The notes beneath the pieces are model-generated. The model made no database searches and was not told where the DNA came from. It saw only the letters and a list, made by a program, of their open reading frames with translations. 64,000 nt of DNA, from NCBI RefSeq assembly GCF_019317285.1, contig NZ_CP079218.1, positions 5,642,001-5,706,000 of the forward strand, given 5' to 3'. The stretch is from Pedobacter sp. D749. Lineage in GTDB: Bacteria > Bacteroidota > Bacteroidia > Sphingobacteriales > Sphingobacteriaceae. Positions 9,410 through 18,341 of the stretch are shown piece after piece; the first letter of the stretch is position 1; the number at the start of each line of letters is the position of its first letter. A program made the translations under genes and the position numbers.

Positions 9410-10564
9410 CTAGCGCATAAGCTTTACACTCCTTCCTTTGATCTCAAATTTTAAATCCGTTATTTTTTCGAGTGCGTGTAATACGGTAGATAATTTTTTA
9501 TCCCTGCTGATTGATGCATGAATCTGGATATCGGCAGGGATTCCAGTGTAATCGACATCCAGGTTATACCAACGTTCAATCTGCCGCATCACTTCGGTTA
9601 ATGGGGTTGCTTTAAAACGGAACTGACCGTCTTTCCAGGCAACAAATAAACTTGCGTCAACTTCAGCAATTTCGAAACCAGCGCCTGTGAGTACAGACTG
9701 TTCTCCGGGATGCAGTTGCGGTGCCTCGTTTTTGCCATCTCTGCTAAGTTGTACGCGACCATTGACTAAAGTGGTAACCGTTTTATTTTCATCCTGATAA
9801 GCGTTGACGTTAAAACTGGTTCCCAAAACCCTTATCTGCTGTCCCCTGGTGCTCACAATAAATGGCTGGCTGGCATTATGATGTACTTCAAAATAAGCCT
9901 CACCAACAAGTTCAACCCTTCTTTCTTTACCGGTAAAGCTTGCCGGATAAGATAATGACGAGGCTGCATTAAGCCATACTTTGGTACCATCACTTAGGGT
10001 AACAGAATATTGTCCCCCTTTTGGGGTACTTAATGTAAGATGCTGATCTGACTCTTCATTTTCAACCAGTGTTCCATCTTTATAGCGGACAATTCCATTT
10101 TTGGTAATAATCTCTTGTTTTTCGCCGTTCAACTGATATACGGTACCTTTCGATGAAATTAAAGATGCGCGGTTGGTTCCAGGTTGTATATCAGTAATGT
10201 AATTCTTTGAGGCTAGTTTATCAGCCGAATCATTTTTTAAAATAAAATATACAGATAAGGATACAAAAATAAGCACCGCAGCGGCTACTTTAGTGATCCA
10301 GGAAATTCTGCCTATCAATGTGGGTTTTTTCAAGCCTATGTTTTGTTGAATTTCAATCCAGGCCAAATCCGCTACTTCAGCAGATCTTTCATTAAGTATA
10401 TCTGAAGGAACATCAGACGCAAAATGCGCTTGAAGTAATCGGTTTAATTGCTCCTCGTTATTTCCTGTCTGAAAAAATGAGTGTAATTGAAATAATTCCT
10501 CATCATTGATGGTATTATCTATGTATTTTTCAAATAAAAGTTCAACTTTAATCTTTTCGTTCAT
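9410..10564 (-). CDS. FecR-family anti-sigma factor
   Basis: The product is 384 residues. A cytoplasmic N-terminal part of about 85 residues is followed by a transmembrane segment (VAAAVLIFVSLSVYFIL, about 91-110). The periplasmic FecR domain follows (TPKGGQYSVTLSDGTKVWLNAASSL, GEAYFEVHH, VLGTSFNVNAY, TLVNGRV). The C-terminal DUF4974 region (FKATPLTEVMRQIERWYNLDV) resembles the STN fold. FecR proteins bind their cognate ECF sigma factor and pass on the signal from the STN domain of the transporter. It lies 68 nt downstream of the sigma gene and upstream of an STN-bearing susC, the expected order. Confidence 0.95.
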   Translation of the reverse strand: MNEKIKVELLFEKYIDNTINDEELFQLHSFFQTGNNEEQLNRLLQAHFASDVPSDILNERSAEVADLAWIEIQQNIGLKKPTLIGRISWITKVAAAVLIFVSLSVYFILKNDSADKLASKNYITDIQPGTNRASLISSKGTVYQLNGEKQEIITKNGIVRYKDGTLVENEESDQHLTLSTPKGGQYSVTLSDGTKVWLNAASSLSYPASFTGKERRVELVGEAYFEVHHNASQPFIVSTRGQQIRVLGTSFNVNAYQDENKTVTTLVNGRVQLSRDGKNEAPQLHPGEQSVLTGAGFEIAEVDASLFVAWKDGQFRFKATPLTEVMRQIERWYNLDVDYTGIPADIQIHASISRDKKLSTVLHALEKITDLKFEIKGRSVKLMR

Positions 10565-10632
10565 CTAAATAGGCTGTTTTATCCACAGCATATAATGAAT
10601 ACACATGAAAAATAAAAAATAGCACCCCTAAA

Positions 10633-11226
10633 TCAATTATTTTTGAAAAAAATTGGAAGTAAACATAATAAAAGTTCAAAATGCTTGGATTTTAGTGCAA
10701 GCCTCACCCTTTTATTAGCCTCCTGAATATGATGATTGATAGCAGATGCGCTGATCTTCAACTCATCACTAATTTCCTGATAACTCCGCCCTTCTAACTT
10801 ATGCATGACATAAACCTTTCGCTGTCGCTCCGTCAGTTTACTCAAAGCCATGTCCAGCAATGCTTTAGTTTGCGATGCATCGTCTGCATCATCCATAGGA
10901 TTGTAAGCTACATCCGGATCGATTTCGCTCCGCATAAGCTGGTCATAAATATTTCTCCTAAAAGCATTTTTTGAAAGGTTTGCTGCCATTTTATAGAGCA
11001 ACGCGCCAAAACTAAGTTCGGGATCTATTGTTTTACGAATTTCCCATATCTTCATGAAGATGTCCTGGAGGATGTCTTTAGCTATTTCTTCTGATTTTAA
11101 AATCTGAATCAATTTTGAAACCAGGCGCTGTGCATAACATTTATATATTTCTTTAAATGCAGATTCGTCCCCATCCCGCAACTTTCGCAGCAGTTCTTTT
11201 TCATCAGTGATGGCTATTTTTCTCAA
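10633..11226 (-). CDS. ECF sigma factor of the Bacteroidota FecI-like group, TTG start
   Basis: The 197-residue product contains region 2 (DESAFKEIYKCYAQRL, AKDILQDIFMKIWEIR) and region 4 (LTERQRKVYVMHKLEGRSYQEISDELKISASAINHHI) of ECF sigma-70 factors. Together with the adjacent FecR it should direct RNA polymerase to the SusC operon and perhaps to its own gene. The first codon is TTG at 11224-11226. The frame is closed by a stop 13 nt upstream and has no ATG before the conserved region. A promoter-like element (11250-11280) would give a leader of only about 17 nt, consistent with this start. The C-terminal tail is hydrophobic (LLLCLLPIFF), as often in this group. Confidence 0.93.
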   Translation of the reverse strand: MRKIAITDEKELLRKLRDGDESAFKEIYKCYAQRLVSKLIQILKSEEIAKDILQDIFMKIWEIRKTIDPELSFGALLYKMAANLSKNAFRRNIYDQLMRSEIDPDVAYNPMDDADDASQTKALLDMALSKLTERQRKVYVMHKLEGRSYQEISDELKISASAINHHIQEANKRVRLALKSKHFELLLCLLPIFFKNN

Positions 11227-11249
11227 GAAAATCAGAAGTTAGTTGAAAT

Positions 11250-11280
11250 CGAAGGTAACAAAAAAGTAACTTAAACACAA
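11250..11280 (-). promoter_or_regulatory. Candidate promoter of the sigma factor gene
   Basis: On the minus strand the sequence reads TTG (11280-11278), a 20-bp spacer, then TACCTTCG (11257-11250). This is one mismatch from the Bacteroidota -7 box TAnnTTTG at the accepted spacing. Transcription would start near 11243, about 17 nt before the TTG start codon. Confidence 0.4.
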
Positions 11281-11430
11281 TAACCTGGCTTAACACTCGA
11301 AGTAGGACATCAGTGTAGAGCGAAACGGCTCGTTATTCGTTCAGCTTACAGAAGATAAGTACCGCATACAGAACAGTTCAAACAAAAAAAGCAAACCCGG
11401 TAAAATCCGTCGCTTGCTTTTATACTTAAC

Positions 11431-11735
11431 GCCTGTTTAAAATTAAAATAAAAGTTATTTCATATGTCAGTCTGAAGGATAATTATTTCATAAAATCAAT
11501 ATTAAAGACAGATCTTTTTGGCAAATAGTAGGCTGCGCGAGATCGTCATTCCCAACTTGATTGGGAATCGTAATGCAAGTGCTTTAAGATTCCCGCCTGC
11601 GCGGGAATGACGGTCGTGCTAGTGAATTCTGTCAATGGAAGCGTAGTCGAAGGCCATTCAACACATTAATAAAGCAATCGACTACCCTCATTGTGATAGC
11701 AAAAGGCTAATTTTTTTATAAAAATTTAAACAGGC
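11431..11735. repeat. MITE-like segment of about 305 bp with inverted ends in the gap between sigma and VOC genes
   Basis: The gap 11227-11754 contains no gene. GCCTGTTTAAA (11431-11441) is matched by TTTAAACAGGC (11725-11735), and imperfect similarity continues inward through AT-rich sequence. Inside lie the double hairpin at 11544-11612 and a shorter inverted pair (GTAGTCGAAGG at 11643-11653 against ATCGACTACCC). No transposase ORF is present and I see no convincing target-site duplication. It may be a non-autonomous element or a composite of smaller repeats. Confidence 0.4.
11544..11612. repeat. REP-like double hairpin
   Basis: CGTCATTCCC (11544-11553) is the inverted complement of GGGAATGACG (11603-11612). 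Within it are two smaller hairpins: ATTCCC/GGGAAT around AACTTGATT, and ATTCCCGC (11589-11596) / GCGGGAAT (11601-11608) with a CTGC loop. This is the architecture of REP/BIME-type extragenic palindromes. Confidence 0.6.
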
Positions 11736-11754
11736 TCTTAAAATCGCATATAAA

Positions 11755-12168
11755 TTAACCCTGCTGTTCAGGCATGCCGTTCGGGTCCATCCATACATAT
11801 TCCCAATGGTGACCATCAAGATCATCAAAACTATGCTGATACATAAAACCATAATCGGTAGCCGGATTAGGTATCGTTGCGCCAGCTGCTACTGCTTTGT
11901 CTACCATTTCGTTAACCGCATCTTTACTATCAGCCGATAAGGCAATGGAAGTTTCTATGGTTTTGTGTGCATCTATAATTTCTTTTTCGGTAAACGTTTG
12001 AAAAAAGGTTCTGGTCAGCAGCATGATATAAATAGTATCGCTGATGATCATGCAGGTTGCTTTCTCATTGGTAAATTTGGGATTAAAAGTATATCCGAGT
12101 TTGGTGAAAAATTCCACCGATTTGTCAAGGTCGTTAACAGCCAGGTTTACGAAAATTTGAGTTGCCAT
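11755..12168 (-). CDS. VOC-family (glyoxalase/bleomycin-resistance-like) protein
   Basis: This 137-residue protein has the single beta-alpha-beta-beta-beta module order of the VOC superfamily. The N-terminal strand is IFVNLAVNDLDKSVEFFTKLGYTF, the middle is ATCMIISDTIYIMLL, and the C-terminal part is YGFMYQHSFDDLDGHHWEYVWMDP. The last motif (DLDGHHWEY) carries a His and Glu usually used as metal or substrate ligands. It is cytoplasmic, with no signal peptide. Family members range from glyoxalases to antibiotic-binding proteins, so the exact reaction cannot be assigned. It stands alone, divergent from the gene at 12424. Confidence 0.85.
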   Translation of the reverse strand: MATQIFVNLAVNDLDKSVEFFTKLGYTFNPKFTNEKATCMIISDTIYIMLLTRTFFQTFTEKEIIDAHKTIETSIALSADSKDAVNEMVDKAVAAGATIPNPATDYGFMYQHSFDDLDGHHWEYVWMDPNGMPEQQG

Positions 12169-12423
12169 ATGGTTTTTATGATTTAGTATATTTCAAAGAT
12201 ATGCTAAAGTTACATGGGGATTAACGTGCAAAAACGACAAGTTAAGGGGTTGAACGCGACTTATTGATGACTTGCCCGTTTGAGAAAGATTATGGAAGAG
12301 AAAGCACTCAGAAAATTAAATCAATAGCGGCTTATAATCAATTGTAATTATTTTTATCTTTAATTTTTGGTAGTGGCCATCAATTTTTTGCAAAACTTAA
12401 ACCATTACATCTACTAGCCGCTC

Positions 12424-13578
12424 ATGAAACGAATATTACTCCTTCTAACCGCCTTACTGCCCATTTATACTTTCGCTCAAAAGAAATTGCCAGTTGTAAA
12501 GGCAAGTGTTGGCCAGGCAAAAATTTACGAACAGGAGAACGCAGTATCAAACTGGTACATCAATCCCAAAATAAAACCAGATGTTTTTACAACCGGTAAG
12601 TTCACAAAATCTAAACGCGTAAAATTTAAAACCGATATTGATTCAATCGTTTTTAGCATCAGCCCGGGGCAGAAAAAGGAATTTATTGTTTTATTAAACG
12701 GCAAAGATTCGTGCCTTACTCAAATTACCGCTCTTGCGCTAAAAAACTTAAATAAAGTATCACCCGAAATTCACGACTCAATACCTTTTTTCGTTAATAA
12801 ATTCAATACGAATTTTTTGCCGGTCGTTTTAAATGGCACTGACTCGCTGTTGTTGAATTTTGATTCAGGTGCAAATGACATAGACCTTACCAACGCCGCA
12901 CTGTCGAAAAAGGTGAAATCGAAACTCAAACTTTACGACACAGAATACGGTATAAAAATTGGAAACCATACCTACAAGAGCAAGATTTTTGACATAGAAT
13001 TAGCAGGCAACGAAACCGACGGACTGCTGGGGTGGGATATATTCGACGGCATGATTGTAGCTCTGGATTATGATCAGAACAAAATGATGGTGCATTCTAC
13101 CATGCCAAAGGAGATTTTACAGGATAAACAATACACCCGTTTTAAGATCACCTATATCAAAAACAAACCTTTTATCGAAAGTGAAATTTCGCAAAGCGGA
13201 ATTAAAAATAAAAGCCTTTTTATGGTTGATTTAGGTTACCAGCGTACGGCTATGCTTGATAACGATTTGCTGCGGGAAATGAAGTTTCCAACCGAAAAGA
13301 TGGAAGTGATCAAAAAGGTAATGATGCATGGAACAAGGGGTAACGAAGTGCCGGTAACCACAGTAAAGCTGCAAAGTTTGAAGATTGGCAACTTTGAACT
13401 TAAAAATGTTCCTGCACAAGTGATGGAACAAAATAAGCCCATGCCTGGCGTTAGCGTTCATTACTTTGGAACCGATATTCTGAAGAGATTTAATACGGTT
13501 TTTGATTTTCAAAATAATGTGATCTATTTAAAGCCAAATCATCTTTATGATGTTGCGTATGCAGATCAAAAGAGCTAA
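12424..13578 (+). CDS. Exported retropepsin-like aspartic-peptidase-fold protein
   Basis: The product is 384 residues with a signal peptide (ending TFAQ at about 19). After about 120 residues of unassigned sequence comes LLLNFDSGAND, which matches the DTG/DSG catalytic motif of retropepsin-like domains. GLLGWDIFDG follows, resembling the flap and second-strand motif ('iLGmd'). A second half contains SLFMVDLGYQRTAML, where DxG is DLG, and HYFGTDILKRFNTVFDF. It therefore looks like a two-lobed or duplicated aspartyl-protease fold in the periplasm. Activity is uncertain because the second motif departs from consensus. No operon partner is evident. Confidence 0.65.
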   Translation: MKRILLLLTALLPIYTFAQKKLPVVKASVGQAKIYEQENAVSNWYINPKIKPDVFTTGKFTKSKRVKFKTDIDSIVFSISPGQKKEFIVLLNGKDSCLTQITALALKNLNKVSPEIHDSIPFFVNKFNTNFLPVVLNGTDSLLLNFDSGANDIDLTNAALSKKVKSKLKLYDTEYGIKIGNHTYKSKIFDIELAGNETDGLLGWDIFDGMIVALDYDQNKMMVHSTMPKEILQDKQYTRFKITYIKNKPFIESEISQSGIKNKSLFMVDLGYQRTAMLDNDLLREMKFPTEKMEVIKKVMMHGTRGNEVPVTTVKLQSLKIGNFELKNVPAQVMEQNKPMPGVSVHYFGTDILKRFNTVFDFQNNVIYLKPNHLYDVAYADQKS

Positions 13579-13924
13579 TATCATTTGTTTTTTACCGCAA
13601 AGATCGCTAAGTAAGGGCGCAAAGAGGCAAAGTTAGGGAGTTCTCTCGCTCTGCTATCGGATAAAGTACAACGAAATGCAGAGACCTTTTGAAGTGTGAA
13701 TTTATATCAATCTTTTTTACCACAAAGATCACAGAGTGAAGGCACAGAGTTAGGGTAAGGGTGGAATGTCATTAAGTTAAGGTTTTAACCACAGATCTAC
13801 ACGGAATTTTATATCTGTGTGCATCCTTTTTATCTGTGGTTAAATGGCATTGGAGTAAGGGGGATAGATACAGGCTTTAGATCCATCTTACATCATCCAT
13901 TTTACATAAGACTCCGGTTTTTCG
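13579..13924. repeat. Gene-free gap with ACCACAGAG-type palindromic repeats
   Basis: No gene is visible. A perfect 12-bp inverted pair, TTAACCACAGAT (13785-13796) and ATCTGTGGTTAA (13832-13843), forms a stem with a 35-nt loop. Upstream, two degenerate lines (ACCGCAAAGATCGC near 13593 and ACCACAAAGATCACAGAG near 13720) resemble the ACCACAGAG units of the tandem array at 58288-59200, so this is the same broad repeat family. Confidence 0.5.
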
Positions 13925-14539
13925 TTAATTAATAAATTGTATCTGCTGTACCAAATAGGCCTTCCCAAATTGCTGCGGATCGTGTACCACTGTAGCTTTA
14001 ATGGCCTTCCATTTTGGCCTTTGTCCATTTTGCCAGTTCGCACGGATTTCCTGGGCGTTTAACCAGATTTCCTCCAGCTCATTCTGAACGGTGCTGTTTG
14101 AATAAGTGAGCTGTAACTTACCTGGAATCATATAATAATCATTTTCTGTTTTGCTCAGTGTTATTACTGGTCCTCCAGGTACATAAGAAGTAATCAGCTG
14201 CAAGGTAAAAGATTCAGTTCCTTTATACTGCTCTTTGCTGATTATCTTTTCGAAAATAAAGTAGTATTCAGGTCCGTCTTGGAGGGGCACTTCATCGCGG
14301 TTGAACCTCGCTTTAACACGGTAAGTATAACCAGGCTCCCGCTGATCAAAACCGGAAAGCGAAGCACCGGCATCTACATTACCAGGCAATTTTAACAGCT
14401 GATCGTTATCTGCACCGTAGCGATGACTTACCAGTAGTTCAACTTCTTGTCCGTTTTTTAAGTTAAGCGGGCCATATCTTTCTGATTTTTTACAAGAAAC
14501 AAGTGCGAAAACGATGAATAAAAGAAGTAGGTTTTTCAT
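13925..14539 (-). CDS. Small lipoprotein with a DUF4377-like segment
   Basis: The 204-residue protein has a lipoprotein signal peptide (FALVSC, Cys at 16). The region GFDQREPGYTYRVKARFNRDEVPLQDGPEYYFIFEKIISKEQ resembles DUF4377, a small beta domain found in bacterial lipoproteins near HslJ/META-like domains. The rest is unassigned. It should be anchored in the outer or inner membrane facing the periplasm or surface. It is isolated, convergent with the gene at 12424 and divergent from the kinase gene. No function is proposed. Confidence 0.55.
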   Translation of the reverse strand: MKNLLLLFIVFALVSCKKSERYGPLNLKNGQEVELLVSHRYGADNDQLLKLPGNVDAGASLSGFDQREPGYTYRVKARFNRDEVPLQDGPEYYFIFEKIISKEQYKGTESFTLQLITSYVPGGPVITLSKTENDYYMIPGKLQLTYSNSTVQNELEEIWLNAQEIRANWQNGQRPKWKAIKATVVHDPQQFGKAYLVQQIQFIN

Positions 14540-14818
14540 AGAGATGCTATTTTTAGATAATTTCTACTCCTAAAACGTAAAGATAAAGACAGACGCTACA
14601 CCAGATTGACCATTTTATTTCTCCCGCAGATTTAAAAGATTAACGCAGAGCGCACCAGGATATGTTTTGTTCCTTTTGCGCAATTGACTCCCGACTTCGG
14701 ACTATTTCCATTCTATTATTCCAATCTAAAAAACACTTATCCCCCAAAAGCCTACGCTCGTGTACTTTGTCTTTTTTCTTAAAATTAGTTTTCGTTGCTT
14801 TGTTCAGCGCAGAAAATT

Positions 14819-15880
14819 TTGGTAAAGAAATCCTACATATCACTTTATTGGAAATGTCAGCTGATTGGCTGGTCGGTGGCGGCTTTATATTGGGCATTCC
14901 AAGGCTGGTCTGCTGCAGGTAATTTTAGATTCGATTTGGCTGTTGTGCAGTTTGTTTCGGATGTGGTGATGTACATTTTGATTACCCACTTATACCGTAA
15001 TTTTGCAAATAAAAACCGTTGGCAGGATCTTTCAATAGAGAAACTGATCTGGCGGATGTTAATTGTTATTCCGGTAATGGGTATTTTTTATCTGCTTGTT
15101 ACCACTGGTAAATTGTACCTGATGAGGCTGTTGTTTCTGAGCCATCCGCCACAGTCGTTTACTGAATTTTTTAGTGTAAATGCAGCAGGTATTTTTGTTG
15201 CTGGTATCCGTTTAATGGCCATATGGCTTTTGGCCTATCATCTTTACCATTACGCAAAAAGAGAAATCAGGTTATCGGTAGAAAATGCCAGACTGGAACT
15301 TAGCTTTAAACAATCGCAGTTGAACAATCTTTCTGCTCAGTTAAACCCCCATTTTCTATTCAATGCACTCAATAATATAAAATCTTTGGTGTACACCCGC
15401 CCCGATGCTGCAGGTAGGGCAATTGACCTGTTAAGCGAACTGTTACGCAGCGGATTATATAAGGGTAGTGCCATGCTCATCAGGTTAAATGAAGAAGTAG
15501 AGCTGGTTAGAGATTACCTCGAGCTGGAAGGTTTGAGGATGGAAGAAAGATTACAATACGATTTGGACATCGATATTTCGCTATCTGGTCTGATGGTGCC
15601 ACGTTTGTGCATTCAAACATTGGTAGAAAATGCGGTAAAGCATGGAGTTGCCTTAGAAAAACATGGTGGAAAGATTGAAGTAATAATTAAGGGATATGAT
15701 GGATTTGTAAATATCCGTGTCTTAAACCCGGGCAAATTGGAACAGGATAAAACGACTACAGGAATCGGACTTCATAACCTGAAAGAAAGACTCGATCTCA
15801 GTTATCATCACCGTGCGTCTTTTAACCTGTATGAAATGGAGCAAAAAGTTTGCGCCGAAATTAAAATTCCGATCAGATGA
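14819..15880 (+). CDS. LytS/YehU-type sensor histidine kinase, TTG start
   Basis: Four transmembrane segments occupy the first 145 residues. A short coiled coil (ENARLELSFKQSQLNNLSAQL) leads to the His_kinase domain with NPHFLFNALNNI, whose His is the phosphorylation site. The HATPase part follows (ENAVKHGV, GIGLHNLKERL). No in-frame ATG exists before the second transmembrane segment. The start is therefore TTG, either 14819 (V-K-K-S-Y-I, which gives the usual short N-terminus) or 14795. The stop overlaps the next gene's ATG (ATGA), so the two form a translationally coupled two-component system. The stimulus is unknown. Confidence 0.9.
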   Translation: MVKKSYISLYWKCQLIGWSVAALYWAFQGWSAAGNFRFDLAVVQFVSDVVMYILITHLYRNFANKNRWQDLSIEKLIWRMLIVIPVMGIFYLLVTTGKLYLMRLLFLSHPPQSFTEFFSVNAAGIFVAGIRLMAIWLLAYHLYHYAKREIRLSVENARLELSFKQSQLNNLSAQLNPHFLFNALNNIKSLVYTRPDAAGRAIDLLSELLRSGLYKGSAMLIRLNEEVELVRDYLELEGLRMEERLQYDLDIDISLSGLMVPRLCIQTLVENAVKHGVALEKHGGKIEVIIKGYDGFVNIRVLNPGKLEQDKTTTGIGLHNLKERLDLSYHHRASFNLYEMEQKVCAEIKIPIR

Positions 15881-16569
15881 GAAATATTAGGACGCTGATT
15901 GTTGACGATGAACGTGGCGCAAGGCAGGAGCTGATGAGGATGTTAAAAAGCTATCCTGAGATTACCGTATTGGGAGAGGCTACTAATGCTGATGAAGCTG
16001 AACAGCTCATCGGACTTTTAAAACCCGAACTGATTTTTTTGGATATACAGATGCCTGGTCGTTCGGGTTTCGATCTGTTAGAAAATCTGGTACATGTGCC
16101 ACAGGTGATTTTTGTAACCGCTTTCGACAGTTATGCGGTGCAGGCTTTTGAAGTAAGCGCCATGGATTATCTGATGAAACCTGTACGTGATGAACGTTTT
16201 AGAAGTGCAATGGATAAAGCCATACAAAAGATTGGTGCGAATGATGGCACAGCTATTTTTGTGAAAGACAGGGGCAAACATCATCTCATCAAGTGGAAAG
16301 ATGTGCATTTGATCGAGTCGGTAGAAAATTATGCGCGACTCTTTTTCGGCAAGGAGCAGGTATTGCTCAAAACCTCATTAAATAAATTGGAAGAAAACCC
16401 CGATTGCCAAAGGTTTTTTAGGGCAAGCAGAAGTATATTATTTAACCTCGACTACATCAGTTCAATAAAAAAAGATGATGAGGGGATGTTTGTAGAGCTT
16501 AAGATGGGAAATTTAATCAGGATATCAGAACGGCGGGCCGTTAAATTAAGGAGCCTCATTAAAATATAA
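15877..16569 (+). CDS. LytTR-family response regulator
   Basis: The 230-residue protein has an N-terminal receiver domain with acidic pair D10-D11, phospho-acceptor D56 (FLDIQMP), T81 and K101 (MKPV). The C-terminal LytTR DNA-binding domain (KWKDVHLIESVENYARLFF to ISERRAVKLRSLI) follows. It is the partner of the upstream LytS-type kinase, with which it overlaps by 4 nt. Such regulators often act on an adjacent gene; here that is the hydrolase starting 17 nt downstream. Confidence 0.95.
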   Translation: MRNIRTLIVDDERGARQELMRMLKSYPEITVLGEATNADEAEQLIGLLKPELIFLDIQMPGRSGFDLLENLVHVPQVIFVTAFDSYAVQAFEVSAMDYLMKPVRDERFRSAMDKAIQKIGANDGTAIFVKDRGKHHLIKWKDVHLIESVENYARLFFGKEQVLLKTSLNKLEENPDCQRFFRASRSILFNLDYISSIKKDDEGMFVELKMGNLIRISERRAVKLRSLIKI

Positions 16570-16586
16570 ACTATAATTTTTTGATC

Positions 16587-18341
16587 ATGAAAATAAACTT
16601 AGTAAAACTAGGTGTGGCTGTGCTATGCCTCATCATGGGCCTGGAAACTTTTGCACAACAAAAACTAACCTTGCCCGATAGCAGTAATTACATCATCAAC
16701 GATAGTGTGATGATTAAAACAAAATACGGCATTACTTTATCTGCTGTAGTGGTGAGGAAAAAAGGTGTTCGACAGAAATTACCAGCAGCACTCTTTTATT
16801 TTATCTATTCCAATACCAATAGAAGTTTGATGGAAGCCAAATATGCAGCTGATCATGGTTATGTTGGTATTGTTGCAGATGCCAGAGGAAAACGGCTCAG
16901 TCCCGATATGCCGGTGCCTTACGAAAATGAAACCAAAGATGTAAATGCAGTTATTGACTGGATTATCCAACAATCATGGAGCGATGGCAGGGTGGGGATG
17001 TATGGTGGAAGTTATTCAGGCTTTGCACAATGGGCAGCGGCTAAACACTTACATCCAGCATTAAAAACCATTGTGCCCTATGTTGCAGCTATTCCAGGGC
17101 TTGGCTTGCCCATGGAAAATAATGTTTTTTTAACTGCCAATTACCAGTGGGCCTTTTATATTACCAACAATAAATATACTGATGATGAGGTAAATAACGA
17201 CAAGGTCCGCTGGCGCAACATGAGGTTTAATTGGTGGAATAGCGGGGCTGCTTATAATAAGATCGATAGCGTTGATGGAACACCAAATCCATTGTTGCAG
17301 AAATGGCTTAGCCACCCTGATTATGATACCTACTGGCAGTCGATGGTACCCTATGGTAGCGATTTTAAACACATCAATATTCCGGTGCTCAGCATTACCG
17401 GTTATTACGATGATGGACAGGTTTCGGCATTAGAATATCTCCGCGAACATTATAAGTATAATCCATTAGGTGAGCACTATTTAATTATAGGTCCTTATGA
17501 TCATTTTGGATCGCAGATAGGTGGAGTAGCCAGGCTAAGAGATTATGAGGTAGATTCAATAGCGCTAATCAATACCCGTGAAATCACTTTCAAGTGGCTC
17601 GACTATATTCTTAAAGGCGGAAAGAAACCTGCATTGTTAAAAGATAAGATCAATTTTGAGGTAATGGGCGCAAATAAGTGGAAGCATGCTTCTTCATTGG
17701 CAAAGATGGAGGATTACCACATCCGCTTTTATCTGGACAGTGCTGAAAACGGGATGATGCTATCGGAGCAAAAGCCAGCCAAAGAAATTTTCATGCATCA
17801 GCAACTTGATCTGGCAGATAGAACTAAGTTCTACAACGATTATTATCCTGATCCGATCATCAAAAAAGAAATCGATAGATCCAATGGATTGTTTTTTATC
17901 ACGAAGCCAATTAATCAAGCCGTTTCAGTGTCAGGCGCACTAGAGGGGCAGCTTAAAGCCATCATCAACAAAAAGGATATGGATGTAGGCCTCATTCTGT
18001 ACGAAATTACTCCATCAGGCAAATATTTTCAGCTCTCTTATTATTTAGGAAGAGCCAGTTACGCATATGATATGAGCAAAAGGAACTTGCTTAAACCTGG
18101 GAAATTAGAAACTATACCTTTTTATAGGTCGAGAGTATTCAGCAAGCAGTTGCAAAAAGGCAGCAGGTTGCTTTTAGTGCTTAATATTGATAAAAATCCT
18201 TTTGCACAGATCAATTATGGAACCGGCAAGGATGTGAGTACAGAAAGTATAAAAGATGCAGGCAGCCCACTCAAAATTGAATGGTCTACACAGAGTTTCA
18301 TTGAACTTGGTTTTTCGGCGGATGTTAAAGGTTTGTTTTAA
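16587..18341 (+). CDS. CocE/NonD-family (S15-like) alpha/beta hydrolase, exported
   Basis: I chose the ATG at 16587 (MKINLVKLG). The frame opens slightly earlier with a TTG. A signal peptide ends at TFAQ. The alpha/beta-hydrolase core has ADARGKRLS, then the nucleophile motif GGSYSG (Ser near residue 142), GYYDDGQ supplying the Asp, and GPYDHFGSQ supplying the His. A C-terminal jelly-roll (PepX_C-like) domain covers about 380-580. Known members are cocaine esterase, glutaryl-7-ACA acylase and X-Pro dipeptidyl peptidase. The substrate here is unknown. It appears to be the third gene of the kinase-regulator operon. Confidence 0.85.
   Translation: MKINLVKLGVAVLCLIMGLETFAQQKLTLPDSSNYIINDSVMIKTKYGITLSAVVVRKKGVRQKLPAALFYFIYSNTNRSLMEAKYAADHGYVGIVADARGKRLSPDMPVPYENETKDVNAVIDWIIQQSWSDGRVGMYGGSYSGFAQWAAAKHLHPALKTIVPYVAAIPGLGLPMENNVFLTANYQWAFYITNNKYTDDEVNNDKVRWRNMRFNWWNSGAAYNKIDSVDGTPNPLLQKWLSHPDYDTYWQSMVPYGSDFKHINIPVLSITGYYDDGQVSALEYLREHYKYNPLGEHYLIIGPYDHFGSQIGGVARLRDYEVDSIALINTREITFKWLDYILKGGKKPALLKDKINFEVMGANKWKHASSLAKMEDYHIRFYLDSAENGMMLSEQKPAKEIFMHQQLDLADRTKFYNDYYPDPIIKKEIDRSNGLFFITKPINQAVSVSGALEGQLKAIINKKDMDVGLILYEITPSGKYFQLSYYLGRASYAYDMSKRNLLKPGKLETIPFYRSRVFSKQLQKGSRLLLVLNIDKNPFAQINYGTGKDVSTESIKDAGSPLKIEWSTQSFIELGFSADVKGLF

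Noticed and set aside
14662..14922. 86-codon frame upstream of and overlapping the kinase gene
   Set aside because: It overlaps the kinase in another frame, has no family features, and covers the region that should hold the kinase promoter.
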